DNA from: Gilvibacter sp. SZ-19
Lineage (GTDB): Bacteria > Bacteroidota > Bacteroidia > Flavobacteriales > Flavobacteriaceae
Assembly: GCF_002163875.1 (NCBI RefSeq)
Contig: NZ_CP019333.1
Coordinates: 1,680,864-1,744,863, forward strand
Length of the DNA: 64,000 bases
Direction of reading: 5' to 3'
The first letter of the stretch is position 1. Each line of letters starts with the position of its first letter. The translations under genes were made by a program, and so were the position numbers. Shown here one piece after another: positions 34,591 through 42,503 of this stretch. The notes beneath the pieces are model-generated. The model saw nothing but the letters and a program-made list of their open reading frames with translations. It ran no database searches and was not told where the DNA came from.

Positions 34591-35976
34591 TTAATTGTTG
34601 TTAGCGTAATAATGATAGAACATTGGAATGGTCTCTATACCTTTTAAATAATTCCAGATCCCAAAATGTTCGTTGGGCGAGTGGATGGCATCGCTGTCTA
34701 GTCCAAAGCCCATTAGCAAAGTTTTACTTCCGAGCTCTTGTTCAAAAAGGGAAACTATTGGGATGCTCCCTCCGGAACGTTGTGGAATAGGTGTTTTCCC
34801 AAAGGTAGATTCATAGGCCTTTTCTGCTGCTTTATAACCGGGGAAGTCGATAGGCGTGACATAACCCTGGCCCCCGTGATGCGGTTTAACTTCTACCCGA
34901 ACTCCGGCTGGGGCAATAGCCTCGAAATGCTTCTTGAATAGCTCGGTGATCTCTTTCCAATCTTGATTAGGCACCAAACGCATAGATATCTTGGCATATG
35001 CTTTACTGGCAATAACGGTCTTTGCGCCCTCGCCAGTATAACCTCCCCAAATGCCGTTCACGTCTAAAGTTGGGCGAATAGAATTGCGTTCGTTGGTGGT
35101 ATAGCCAGCTTCGCCGTAAACTGCGTCTATGTCTAGCGCATCCTTGTAGGCTTCTAGATCAAAGGGCGCTTCGGCCATTTTTGCTCGCTCGGCTGCGGAG
35201 AGTTCTTCTACCTTATCGTAAAAGCCCGGTATGGTGATGTGGTTGTTCTCATCGTGTAAGGAGGCGATCATTTTGGTTAAGATATTGATCGGATTCGCCA
35301 CGGCTCCTCCGTAAAGCCCAGAGTGCAGGTCGCGGTTGGGACCGGTGACTTCAACCTCCACATAGCTTAGGCCTCTAAGTCCTGTTGTTATTGAAGGAAT
35401 ATCATTGGCTATCATTCCCGTATCGCTGATCAAGATAACGTCGTTGGCCAATTTCTCTTGATTCCGCGTGACAAACCAACCCAAACTTTCACTGCCAACC
35501 TCTTCTTCGCCTTCTATCATGAATTTTACATTGCAGGGCAACTGATCGGTCTTGGTCATGTATTCCAAGGCCTTGACATGCATATACATTTGGCCCTTGT
35601 CGTCACAAGCCCCGCGCGCAAAGATGGCTCCATCCGGATGCAGCTCGGTCTTTTTAATGACAGGTTCAAAGGGTGGGCTGTCCCAAAGATCAAGGGGGTC
35701 CGGTGGTTGTACATCGTAATGTCCGTAAACCAAAACAGTTGGCAAGGTCGGATCGATGATCTTTTCGCCGTAAACTATAGGATAACCGGGAGTCTCACAG
35801 ATCTCCACCTTATCACAACCAGCTTCTAACAAACGTTGTTTGATCACCTCCGCAGTGGCGATCACATCTTTTTCGTAGGCAGAGTCTGCACTGATCGAAG
35901 GTATTTTTAAAAGGTCTATAAGTTCCGATAAGAATCGGTCTTTGTGTTGTTCTATATAGTCTTTGGCACTTTTCAT
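34591..35976 (-). CDS. M20-family dipeptidase
   Basis: A complete 461-residue metallopeptidase with the M20 zinc-site motifs in order: GHYDVQPPDP (His and Asp), GACDDKGQ (bridging Asp), EGEEEVGS (general base and metal Glu), ISDTGM, and a C-terminal SPNEHF His. A lid domain (~200-340) contains RDLHSGLYGGAVANP. It resembles the CNDP/peptidase M20 dipeptidases that hydrolyse varied dipeptides in the cytoplasm. No signal peptide is present. It is divergent from the HEAGH protein gene, with 70 bases between starts. Confidence 0.93.
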   Translation of the reverse strand: MKSAKDYIEQHKDRFLSELIDLLKIPSISADSAYEKDVIATAEVIKQRLLEAGCDKVEICETPGYPIVYGEKIIDPTLPTVLVYGHYDVQPPDPLDLWDSPPFEPVIKKTELHPDGAIFARGACDDKGQMYMHVKALEYMTKTDQLPCNVKFMIEGEEEVGSESLGWFVTRNQEKLANDVILISDTGMIANDIPSITTGLRGLSYVEVEVTGPNRDLHSGLYGGAVANPINILTKMIASLHDENNHITIPGFYDKVEELSAAERAKMAEAPFDLEAYKDALDIDAVYGEAGYTTNERNSIRPTLDVNGIWGGYTGEGAKTVIASKAYAKISMRLVPNQDWKEITELFKKHFEAIAPAGVRVEVKPHHGGQGYVTPIDFPGYKAAEKAYESTFGKTPIPQRSGGSIPIVSLFEQELGSKTLLMGFGLDSDAIHSPNEHFGIWNYLKGIETIPMFYHYYANNN

Positions 35977-36046
35977 TTGAAATTTTTAAGGCTCACTAAG
36001 GTATCAAAAATTGTATTAATTTGGGTGTTTAAGCAGACCCTTAACA

Positions 36047-36547
36047 ATGAGCGATTCTTCTCTTAGCGATTCTGATTTCTTTGAACGTGTATTGCCTTTT
36101 TTTGAGCAGATAGGTATTCCGTACCGTTTAGCCCCCTTTGCTTTTAACTCTTTTTTACCCGGAGTGGGTTTGCACAAGGGGCAGTTATGGATAGACCAAA
36201 GTGCACTTGTAGCCGTAGGCGATGTCTTGCACGAGGCGGGTCATTACGCGGTCACTGAGGCCAATAAAAGAGCTGCCTTAGGGCAAGAGGTTTTAGAAGA
36301 TAATCCGGAAATAGGGGGAGAAGAGATGACAGCCATGTTATGGAGCTATGCGGTGGCCTTGCATTTGGCAATCCCCCCAGAGGTGGTGTTTCATAAGCAG
36401 GGCTACAAGGGTCAGGCAGATTGGATCTTGCAGCGTTATGCAGCAGCCGATTTTTTTGGATTGCCACTACTGCGATATTTCGGGATGGCACACTTCCCAG
36501 AAGAAGGCCCTGAATTCCCTAAAATGAAGCAGTGGTTGCGCCCCTAG
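36047..36547 (+). CDS. HEAGH-motif protein, putative zinc-dependent hydrolase
   Basis: The 166-residue cytosolic protein contains HEAGH (H62-E63-x2-H66), the zinc-binding signature of gluzincin peptidases, and a conserved acidic GGEEMTAMLWSYAVALHL stretch that could provide the third ligand. I do not recognise a named family and the protein is small for a peptidase. It is the last gene before the tRNA-Leu insertion locus and probably belongs to the ancestral chromosome. Confidence 0.65.
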   Translation: MSDSSLSDSDFFERVLPFFEQIGIPYRLAPFAFNSFLPGVGLHKGQLWIDQSALVAVGDVLHEAGHYAVTEANKRAALGQEVLEDNPEIGGEEMTAMLWSYAVALHLAIPPEVVFHKQGYKGQADWILQRYAAADFFGLPLLRYFGMAHFPEEGPEFPKMKQWLRP

Positions 36548-36625
36548 AAAAAATTAAATAAGTGCTTTTGGATTTAGCAATTATAATTATATTTGCACCC
36601 CTAAGTGATCAAATCACACGGTAAT

Positions 36626-36664
36626 GCGGATGTGATGGAACTGGTAGACATGCTAGACTTAGGA
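36626..36664 (+). pseudogene. Truncated tRNA-Leu (5' half only)
   Basis: The 40 bases from GCGGATGTGATGG match the first half of the intact tRNA-Leu 74 bases downstream, from acceptor strand through D arm to the anticodon loop (AGACTTAGGAT), with scattered differences. After the anticodon loop the match stops and AT-rich sequence replaces the variable arm, T arm and acceptor 3' strand, so it cannot fold as a tRNA. Confidence 0.75.
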
Positions 36665-36699
36665 TTAAACCAAATAAAAAGTGTTAAATTGCACTTTAT

Positions 36700-36781
36700 G
36701 CGGGTGTGGTGGAATTGGTAGACACGTCAGACTTAGGATCTGATGCCGCAAGGTGTGGGGGTTCGAGTCCCTTCACCCGCA
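36700..36781 (+). tRNA. tRNA-Leu (anticodon TAG)
   Basis: Acceptor GCGGGTG (36700-36706) pairs with CACCCGC (36774-36780), discriminator A at 36781. The anticodon stem TCAGA/TCTGA encloses loop CTTAGGA with anticodon TAG; a long variable arm (class II) and the T loop TTCGAGT are present. CCA is not encoded. The accessory region begins directly downstream. Confidence 0.95.
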
Positions 36782-36782
36782 C

Positions 36783-36813
36783 AAAAGCCGAAGATTTATC
36801 TTCGGCTTTTTTT
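36783..36813 (+). terminator. Rho-independent terminator after tRNA-Leu
   Basis: GCCGAAGAT-TT-ATCTTCGGC forms a perfect 9-bp stem, flanked by A-run and followed by seven T's, directly after the tRNA. Confidence 0.9.
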
Positions 36814-37131
36814 ATTGAAAAAACTAAGCGAAAAAATGGACAGGTACAACATAGGTACAACATTTTGTCTTTTTTTGGATGCTAATAAGAAATGACATCA
36901 TTTGTGATTTTTAGATATTAATTGCAATGAAAAAGTCTTTTCTTTAGAAAAGTCTAGTGATTTTTATCATTCCACTCAAGGAATTACAGTTTTAAAGTAC
37001 TTTGCTTTTATCCCAAAAAAAGTATGAATATGGGACAAAATCTTACCTCAGACTTCTGCTTCCTCTAGAGATATGTATTAAAATTAAAAGCATTGGTAAG
37101 AAGTTTTTTATCATACAATATTCCCGAAAGT
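36814..37131. other. Noncoding stretch at the left edge of the accessory region
   Basis: AT-rich, with no plausible gene on either strand. A short direct repeat, GGTACAACATA followed by GGTACAACATT, lies at about 36843-36864, and CTTTTCT-TT-AGAAAAG could form a small hairpin near 36940. An integrase gene, usual beside a tRNA attachment site, is absent here. Confidence 0.5.
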
Positions 37132-37282
37132 TAAACTCGTAAAATACTTCCATCAAAAGACTACGGCATAAAGCCATCGCTTCTGCCCCTACTCATTTAT
37201 TCCGTTTCCTTTTGAGCCAAGATTTTATCTTCCGTTTGGTTCACTGCTCAAATATTGTTTAATCTAAAATTTGAGTATTATG
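37132..37282 (+). repeat. Leader repeat, copy 1 (upstream of parB-like gene)
   Basis: This ~150-base leader is nearly identical to 39173-39324. Shared blocks include TAAACTCGTAAAATAC, CATCAAAAGACTACGGCATA, TTATTCCGTTTCCTTTTGAG and TGCTCAAATATTGTTTAA, ending at the start codon. Both copies keep an inverted pair TTTGAGC/GCTCAAA and a possible promoter, TTTG then TATTGTTT with ~17 bases between. Confidence 0.85.
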
Positions 37283-39067
37283 ACAACAAAAGCGAGTACC
37301 ACAAGAAAGCGTAGAAGTACAACGACTACTGCGAAGAAAGAATTGAACGGAAAGAAAGTTCCGGCACTTCAAATTGAGAACATTCCCATTGGCAAAATCA
37401 AGCCTGACCCTAAGCAACCGAGAAAGACCTTTGATGATAAGCAGCTACAACAGCTTTCGGATAGCATCAAGGAATTTGGGGTATTGCAACCAATAACGGT
37501 TCGCAAATCTGGAAAGGACTTTATCATCGTAATGGGTGAAAGACGGTTTCGCGCAAGCAAAATAGCGAACAAGAAAACGATTCCCAGTATCGTAAGAACT
37601 TATGAAAACGACGAAGTGCTTGAAGTTCAAATCATCGAAAATCTGCAACGAAAGGACGTAGAGCCTACCGAAGAAGCCGAGGCGATTTCTTATCTGAGCG
37701 ATAAGTATTCACCTTTAGAAATTGCGAAGCGCTTAGGAAGAACGGATAACTTTATTAGACAACGATTGAAGTTGGCTGGACTGATTGACGGCTTCAAACA
37801 TTTTGTGCGCAATGGCGAAATGACGATTTCATTGGGTGTTGGTGTGGCTCTCTTTACACCAGAAGAACAACAGATGATGCTGGAAACGATGGGTGATAAT
37901 TTTAAGGCACATCAAATCAACAGAATGATTAACGACCAGACCTACGATTTGGAAAAAGCACCTTTTGATGTTGCGGATAAAAAGTTAGTCTCAAAAGCTG
38001 GTTCCTGTGTAGAATGTCCATTCAATGCAGCCAATCAAGGAAATCTTTTCGGCGAAGGTAAAATGGTTTGTACCAAATCGGCTTGTTTTGAGACGAAAAA
38101 AACCAAGTCGTTCCTGAACCTGATTGAAAAATCCAAGAAAGAAAACATACTGTTAATTCCAGAAATACGACAGTATTGGGCAAATGAAGAAAAGAATCAG
38201 CTTATTATTTCCCAGTTTGAAAATAATGGGTTGAATGTCTATTTGCTGGATGATGTTGAAATCATTGAAAGCCCAATCAAGCCAACAATGGATGCCATTA
38301 AGGCTGAATATCAGCATTATGATTATTCTGAAGCTGAACTGAAAGCAGAGCTAGAAGAAGCAATACAGAGTTACAAGGAAGACCTAAAAAAGTTTAATTC
38401 AGCCAAGGACAATGGCTTCGTGAATGGCGCCGTATTCCATCCCGAGACCTACCAGCATAAAGAGATTTTCGTAAAAGTGGTTGAGAAATCAGAGAATGAT
38501 TCTACTGAATATTCTGAACCATTGACCAGTAGAAAGATGGTAGATTGTACGCCCAAGGAACAAATCATCAAAATCAACGAAAGGGAAATCCGGAAGAAGC
38601 AGATAGAAAACAATAAGCAATTTGAAGAAATTGTCGAAATGATAAGAGAGACCAAATATGTCGATAAAAAGAATGCGCTTTCGACTGATGAGATGGTCGC
38701 ATTTTCAATATCACTTTTTGAGAATAATGTAGATTATACTGGTCAGCAGAAATACTTTTCAGGACTTCTGAATTATACATCAAAAATGACACGGGTCGAA
38801 ATGGTAGAACATTTCAGAAAGAATTTCAAAAAAGAAATTTTTTATAGGCTGATACGCTATATCTTGACCAAACAGGTTCATTTTGGCGAAAGTAACCACG
38901 TCAATAATTTAACGAATATTTCATTCTACAATGCGATGCAAGGATATTACAAATCCAAGATTTCTAGTATCGAGAAAGAATATGAGGAAAAGAGAAACAA
39001 GCGTGAAGCACGTTTGAAAGAGCGCATCGAAGTTCTTGAGAAGAAAATTCAGGAACTCAACGATTAG
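37280..39067 (+). CDS. ParB/RepB/Spo0J-family protein of a mobile element
   Basis: From ATG 37280 the protein has 595 residues. After a Thr/Lys-rich N-terminus comes the ParB N-terminal nuclease-like domain (IPIGKIKPDPKQPRKTFDDKQL to GVLQPITVR...ERRFRASKIA, ~30-115) and an HTH (SPLEIAKRLGRTDNFIRQRLKLAGLI, ~145-175). The middle holds four cysteines (CVECPFN...CTKSACFE, ~240-265), and the long C-terminus is charged with coiled coil. It is far longer than chromosomal ParB (~300 residues), as in ParB-like proteins of Bacteroidota conjugative elements. The start follows a duplicated leader, and a terminator ends the gene. Confidence 0.88.
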   Translation: MTTKASTTRKRRSTTTTAKKELNGKKVPALQIENIPIGKIKPDPKQPRKTFDDKQLQQLSDSIKEFGVLQPITVRKSGKDFIIVMGERRFRASKIANKKTIPSIVRTYENDEVLEVQIIENLQRKDVEPTEEAEAISYLSDKYSPLEIAKRLGRTDNFIRQRLKLAGLIDGFKHFVRNGEMTISLGVGVALFTPEEQQMMLETMGDNFKAHQINRMINDQTYDLEKAPFDVADKKLVSKAGSCVECPFNAANQGNLFGEGKMVCTKSACFETKKTKSFLNLIEKSKKENILLIPEIRQYWANEEKNQLIISQFENNGLNVYLLDDVEIIESPIKPTMDAIKAEYQHYDYSEAELKAELEEAIQSYKEDLKKFNSAKDNGFVNGAVFHPETYQHKEIFVKVVEKSENDSTEYSEPLTSRKMVDCTPKEQIIKINEREIRKKQIENNKQFEEIVEMIRETKYVDKKNALSTDEMVAFSISLFENNVDYTGQQKYFSGLLNYTSKMTRVEMVEHFRKNFKKEIFYRLIRYILTKQVHFGESNHVNNLTNISFYNAMQGYYKSKISSIEKEYEEKRNKREARLKERIEVLEKKIQELND

Positions 39068-39085
39068 CTTTTGTTGTTTGAAGAA

Positions 39086-39119
39086 GGGTCGGCATTCGTG
39101 TCGGCCCTTTTTCTTTTTA
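39086..39119 (+). terminator. Terminator after the parB-like gene
   Basis: GGGTCGGC (39086-39093) pairs with GTCGGCCC (39100-39107) using two G-U pairs around a 6-base loop, then a T-rich tail. Confidence 0.75.
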
Positions 39120-39172
39120 TGACCACATCATAGAGGTTCAAAGTAAAAGTATCAATCAATATCAGCGCAAAG

Positions 39173-39324
39173 ATAAACTCGTAAAATACACCCATCAAAA
39201 GACTACGGCATAAAGCCCTTGCGCGCATTCCATTTCTCATTTATTCCGTTTCCTTTTGAGCTGTGATTTTAGCTTCCGTTTGGGTACTGCTCAAATATTG
39301 TTTAACTAAAATTTCAACATTATG
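39173..39324 (+). repeat. Leader repeat, copy 2 (upstream of 53-residue protein gene)
   Basis: Second copy of the leader described at 37132-37282, ending at the ATG of the small gene. Differences cluster in the middle (after AAAGCC) and just before the start codon, whereas the TTTGAGC/GCTCAAA pair and the putative promoter are kept. Confidence 0.85.
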
Positions 39325-39483
39325 AAACAAGTATCAACAAAGGCGAAGATTTCAGTGCAAGAAGCCGAGGCACATTATCAATCCAGTAAAGAAAATTACA
39401 GGATTGAAGGTGCCGAAAGTCATCTGGCCTACTACAGAGAAAAGCATCCAGAGTATTACGCTGTGCTATCACAAAATGTTTAA
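39322..39483 (+). CDS. Small (53-residue) protein of the mobile element
   Basis: ATG 39322 opens a 53-codon frame, MKQVSTKAKISVQEAEAH to YAVLSQNV, ending in TAA at 39483. The product is hydrophilic, predicted helical and rich in Glu, Lys and Tyr (HLAYYREKHPEYYAV). It starts exactly at the end of leader copy 2, the same relation the parB-like gene has to copy 1, and the DUF932 gene starts 17 bases later. These points support a real gene despite its size. Function unknown. Confidence 0.7.
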   Translation: MKQVSTKAKISVQEAEAHYQSSKENYRIEGAESHLAYYREKHPEYYAVLSQNV

Positions 39484-39500
39484 CCTAAAATTGAAAAGCT

Positions 39501-40337
39501 ATGTATTTACAAAATTTACAACAGGATGAAATTTTTGTTCCATCAGAAATGAAATCTTTAAAAACCTTAACGCAGATGGAATCTCGACGTGGACTTGAAA
39601 ACGTCATCATTTCAAATGGAAAAATTGTTAATGTGGTATCGAACAGCTACGGCCACATCCCGAACCAACTGTTCTTCAAGAAAGCAGAAGAAATGTTGAC
39701 TGATGCCGGACTCAACTACCACAAACGCACCATCAATAAGAATGATAGGTCGTTTATTACTGACTTTATCATTGACGACAAAAGTCAGTTTACGGTCAAA
39801 AATGATGAGGATTTGATACTACCAATGCTTCGTTTCAAGAACTCGTATGATGGTAGTGAAAAGACCTCTGGCCACTTTGGATTCTATCGAAAAGTATGTT
39901 CCAATGGACTTCACGTTTCACAGGCCGAAATCGAGTTTTCGATTAAGCACAGCAGAAACAATACAGACCTTATAATGCCGAGGCTGAACAATCTTTTCGA
40001 TAAATTTCTTGACAATGAGTTCTATACCATCACAAAGAAATTTGACAAGATGAAGGAATTTAAAATCATCGACACCAAGGAATTTGTAAAAGCGATTCTT
40101 GACAGAACCAAACTGTTCCGCTATGAATGTAGCGACAAGAACAGCGACCCATCGAAGAAGTCGCGTGAAGTCATAGAAATTCTAAACTATGAAGCCTTAT
40201 TGCTCAATGAAGAACCGAATTTATGGTTAGGTTATAACGCCTTCAACGCAGTTTTGCACAACACGTTAAAGAAAAGCTTTGGCCAACAAGAGCGGTTGGA
40301 CAAGAAACTCTTTGATGAAGTCTATGCCCTGGTATAG
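39501..40337 (+). CDS. DUF932 (phage/plasmid-related) protein
   Basis: The 278-residue protein resembles the DUF932 family found on plasmids, phages and conjugative elements: NVVSNSYGHIPNQLFFKKAEEML, then FRNSYDGSEKTSGHFGFYRKVCSNGL-like (here FKNSYDG), and a C-terminal LWLGYNAFNAVLHNTLKKSFGQQERLDKKLFDEV. Function is unknown. Its start is preceded by GTTTAACCTAAAATTG, resembling the last part of the leader repeats, so the three genes share translation-start context. A terminator follows. Confidence 0.85.
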   Translation: MYLQNLQQDEIFVPSEMKSLKTLTQMESRRGLENVIISNGKIVNVVSNSYGHIPNQLFFKKAEEMLTDAGLNYHKRTINKNDRSFITDFIIDDKSQFTVKNDEDLILPMLRFKNSYDGSEKTSGHFGFYRKVCSNGLHVSQAEIEFSIKHSRNNTDLIMPRLNNLFDKFLDNEFYTITKKFDKMKEFKIIDTKEFVKAILDRTKLFRYECSDKNSDPSKKSREVIEILNYEALLLNEEPNLWLGYNAFNAVLHNTLKKSFGQQERLDKKLFDEVYALV

Positions 40338-40350
40338 CTTTAAAAGGTTT

Positions 40351-40380
40351 ATCCAGTACCTATCTAAACTGGATTTTTTC
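40351..40380 (+). terminator. Terminator after DUF932 gene
   Basis: ATCCAGT (40351-40357) pairs with ACTGGAT (40368-40374) over a 10-base loop, followed by six T's. Confidence 0.8.
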
Positions 40381-40401
40381 TTTTTAATTTTCAACTTTTA
40401 G

Positions 40402-40863
40402 GTGAAAACAAATAATAAAGTATATTGTACATTATTGACTATAGTTGTGGAAAAGCTTACTGAAAATAGAACTATTGAATTATTGATGCCTTTTTTGGTA
40501 CAACAAGGCTATGCAATAGAAAGTTTCTGCTTGGGACAAACCAGAGGTTATGATATTGTTGCGGTAAAAAATAACAGGAAGTTATTCGTAGAAGTAAAAG
40601 GTGCGAAAGCGCATAACGATTCACCCACTAAAAAACGCCCATTTTTTAATTCAGGCCAAATTAAATCACATTTGGGAAAAGCTATAATTAAATGCCTCGA
40701 AACCAAAGTCGCACATCCTGAAGCGACAATAGCCATTGCCCACCCAGAGGACGAGCAAATTAGAAGTGCAATTGCAGGGATAATTCCAGAACTAAACAAA
40801 ATAGGAATTAGTCATTACTGGGTAAGTGCCGATGGAACTGTTCAACTTGATTCATACCCCTAA
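40402..40863 (+). CDS. PD-(D/E)xK nuclease-like protein
   Basis: This 153-residue protein has the restriction-endonuclease-like core: GYDIVAVKNNRKLFVEVKGAK, giving D-x12-E-x-K, then a Gln/Ser-rich region and IAIAHPEDEQIRSAI. That suggests a DNA-cleaving or Holliday-type fold, but no family name can be given. The GTG at 40402 is the most upstream start; a GTG at 40447 (VEKLTENR) would also keep the whole domain. The next gene starts 2 bases after the stop, so the pair is probably a unit. Confidence 0.6.
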   Translation: MKTNNKVYCTLLTIVVEKLTENRTIELLMPFLVQQGYAIESFCLGQTRGYDIVAVKNNRKLFVEVKGAKAHNDSPTKKRPFFNSGQIKSHLGKAIIKCLETKVAHPEATIAIAHPEDEQIRSAIAGIIPELNKIGISHYWVSADGTVQLDSYP

Positions 40864-40865
40864 GT

Positions 40866-41621
40866 TTGAAACACTCTTTAACTAAATCATTAGACAGCCT
40901 ATTCAAATTCCTGGAAAAGAACCGTGAATTTAACCATACTGTACAGACAAAATCATATTACCGTTTTTTGTCGTCATATAGCAGTACACAAGAAAAAGTA
41001 TATTCCCTTCTACATCATATCGTAAATACCCAAAGCAGACCAAATATAAACAGGCTCTCAGATTTTTTTCAAAAGATATATGCCAACCAACATCTCTTAA
41101 CAGGCTTTCGCAATTTTGTTGAGTTTCTCACAGAAAAAGAGTGTGAAGAATGTAATTACGAACTGCTGTTTAATGCAATGTTGAAACAAGATGGCTGGGG
41201 AAAAAAGACATCTGCATTGTTTACAAAGACCATCTATCACATTCATAGTGGTAGTTACGACCAATCATTACGAATTTGGAATGATGCACCACAAAAGATA
41301 GATTCCAGTAAAAAATTCTTTTTGCCTGTAGATACCGTGATTGAAGCAATCTTTTATAAACTTGACTCATCAGAAAAATGGAATTTTGATAACATCAATT
41401 CCGTTTTACAACAAAGCTATTCATCTGAGCAGATGGAAATTTGGGATGATTTGTGGTTTTGGGGTTTTATCACGCAATTTGGTTCTGGTTTACAACGAGA
41501 ACATATCTGGAACGAACAAAAATACTGGGCATTGCTTGAGACCGATAAAGACAAGATTGTTATTGAAAAAATACAATCAAAATCTTTGGAATTTCTATCA
41601 ATATTGAACTTTAAGCAGTAA
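40866..41621 (+). CDS. Unknown protein paired with the PD-(D/E)xK protein
   Basis: A 251-residue, predicted all-helical soluble protein that I do not recognise. It has no signal peptide or membrane segment, and contains NAMLKQDGWGKKTSALFTK and RIWNDAPQKID. The TTG at 40866 is the only start near the 5' end; the first internal ATG is about 100 residues in. Coupling (2 bases) with a nuclease-like gene and downstream AbiE genes places it in a defence-like block, but its role is open. Confidence 0.6.
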   Translation: MKHSLTKSLDSLFKFLEKNREFNHTVQTKSYYRFLSSYSSTQEKVYSLLHHIVNTQSRPNINRLSDFFQKIYANQHLLTGFRNFVEFLTEKECEECNYELLFNAMLKQDGWGKKTSALFTKTIYHIHSGSYDQSLRIWNDAPQKIDSSKKFFLPVDTVIEAIFYKLDSSEKWNFDNINSVLQQSYSSEQMEIWDDLWFWGFITQFGSGLQREHIWNEQKYWALLETDKDKIVIEKIQSKSLEFLSILNFKQ

Positions 41622-41649
41622 TCACGTTGATAACCATTAATCAAAATTT

Positions 41650-41714
41650 TACCACTTAATTTTGATAGTGGCAATAATTTGTTTTCAAATATTTACCACT
41701 TTTTTGTATTTTTG
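41650..41714 (+). promoter_or_regulatory. Promoter/operator region of the AbiE-type pair
   Basis: TACCACT occurs at 41650-41656 and 41694-41700, with the inverted form AGTGG at 41667-41671, so the first two form CCACT-N10-AGTGG. TATTTTTG at 41707-41714 is a -7 box match 22 bases before the ATG. AbiEi-type antitoxins repress their own promoters through such repeats. Confidence 0.5.
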
Positions 41715-41735
41715 GCGAAGTTTTGATTTTTAGTT

Positions 41736-42503
41736 ATGCCAAAAATTATAGAAAATAGACTTATAGAAGCCTTTAAGGACCGTAGCTCATTCAATAGGAA
41801 TGAACTATATGACTTTTATCTCGATTTTGAACCAGACCTCAAAGAGAATACGTTTGGTTGGCGAATCTATGACCTTAAAAAAAAGGATATCATTAAAACA
41901 ATAGGACGTGGGCTATATGTTATTTCCTATAAGCCTAAGTATAAAGCCCTTCTGTCAGATAATATTTATAAAATCGCTCGCAAGACCAACGAGCGCTTTG
42001 AGGATATAAAATATGCAATCTGGGAAACCCAATGGCTTAATGAGTTTACCCAACACCAAACTTCCAATCAAATAATTATTGTCGAGGTAGAAAAAGAGTT
42101 TATAGACTCACTCTATTATTACCTCAATGATAATCTGAGAATGGATTTTTACCTAAATCCAGATGAGAAGGAAATTCAGTTTTACATTTCAGAAAGTAAT
42201 GTGCCAGTTGTTATTAAGCGTTTGGTGACTAGGGCGCCCATTCAGAAAACAAAAAACAAGAAGGACGTTGTAGCAATAGCCACACTAGAAAAGATAATGG
42301 TTGACCTATTTGCAGATGAAAACCTCTTTCATTTTTACCAAGGTCCTGAAGTGGTACATATCTATGAAAATATCATAGACAGGTACAGCATTAATTTTAC
42401 CAGGATGTTCAGCTATGCAAAACGACGTAAAAAAGAACAGGAAATCAAACAATTTATAAGTAATTACATTCCAGGTTTCTTAGAAGATATACCATATGAT
42501 TGA
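41736..42503 (+). CDS. DUF6577/AbiEi-like antitoxin
   Basis: The 255-residue protein has an N-terminal winged-helix-like region (FNRNELYDFYLDFEPDLKENTFGWRIYDLKKKDIIKTIGRGLYVI, shown only to indicate the domain limits ~18-65 in pieces) and a mixed alpha/beta C-terminal part. This is the layout of AbiEi-type antitoxins of type IV toxin-antitoxin systems. It overlaps the toxin gene by 8 bases. The antitoxin would repress the operon and counter the nucleotidyltransferase. The palindromic repeats upstream fit autorepression. Confidence 0.7.
   Translation: MPKIIENRLIEAFKDRSSFNRNELYDFYLDFEPDLKENTFGWRIYDLKKKDIIKTIGRGLYVISYKPKYKALLSDNIYKIARKTNERFEDIKYAIWETQWLNEFTQHQTSNQIIIVEVEKEFIDSLYYYLNDNLRMDFYLNPDEKEIQFYISESNVPVVIKRLVTRAPIQKTKNKKDVVAIATLEKIMVDLFADENLFHFYQGPEVVHIYENIIDRYSINFTRMFSYAKRRKKEQEIKQFISNYIPGFLEDIPYD

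Noticed and set aside
36626-36664. Second functional tRNA-Leu
   Set aside because: Only the 5' half matches; there is no variable arm, T arm or acceptor 3' strand to pair with GCGGATG.
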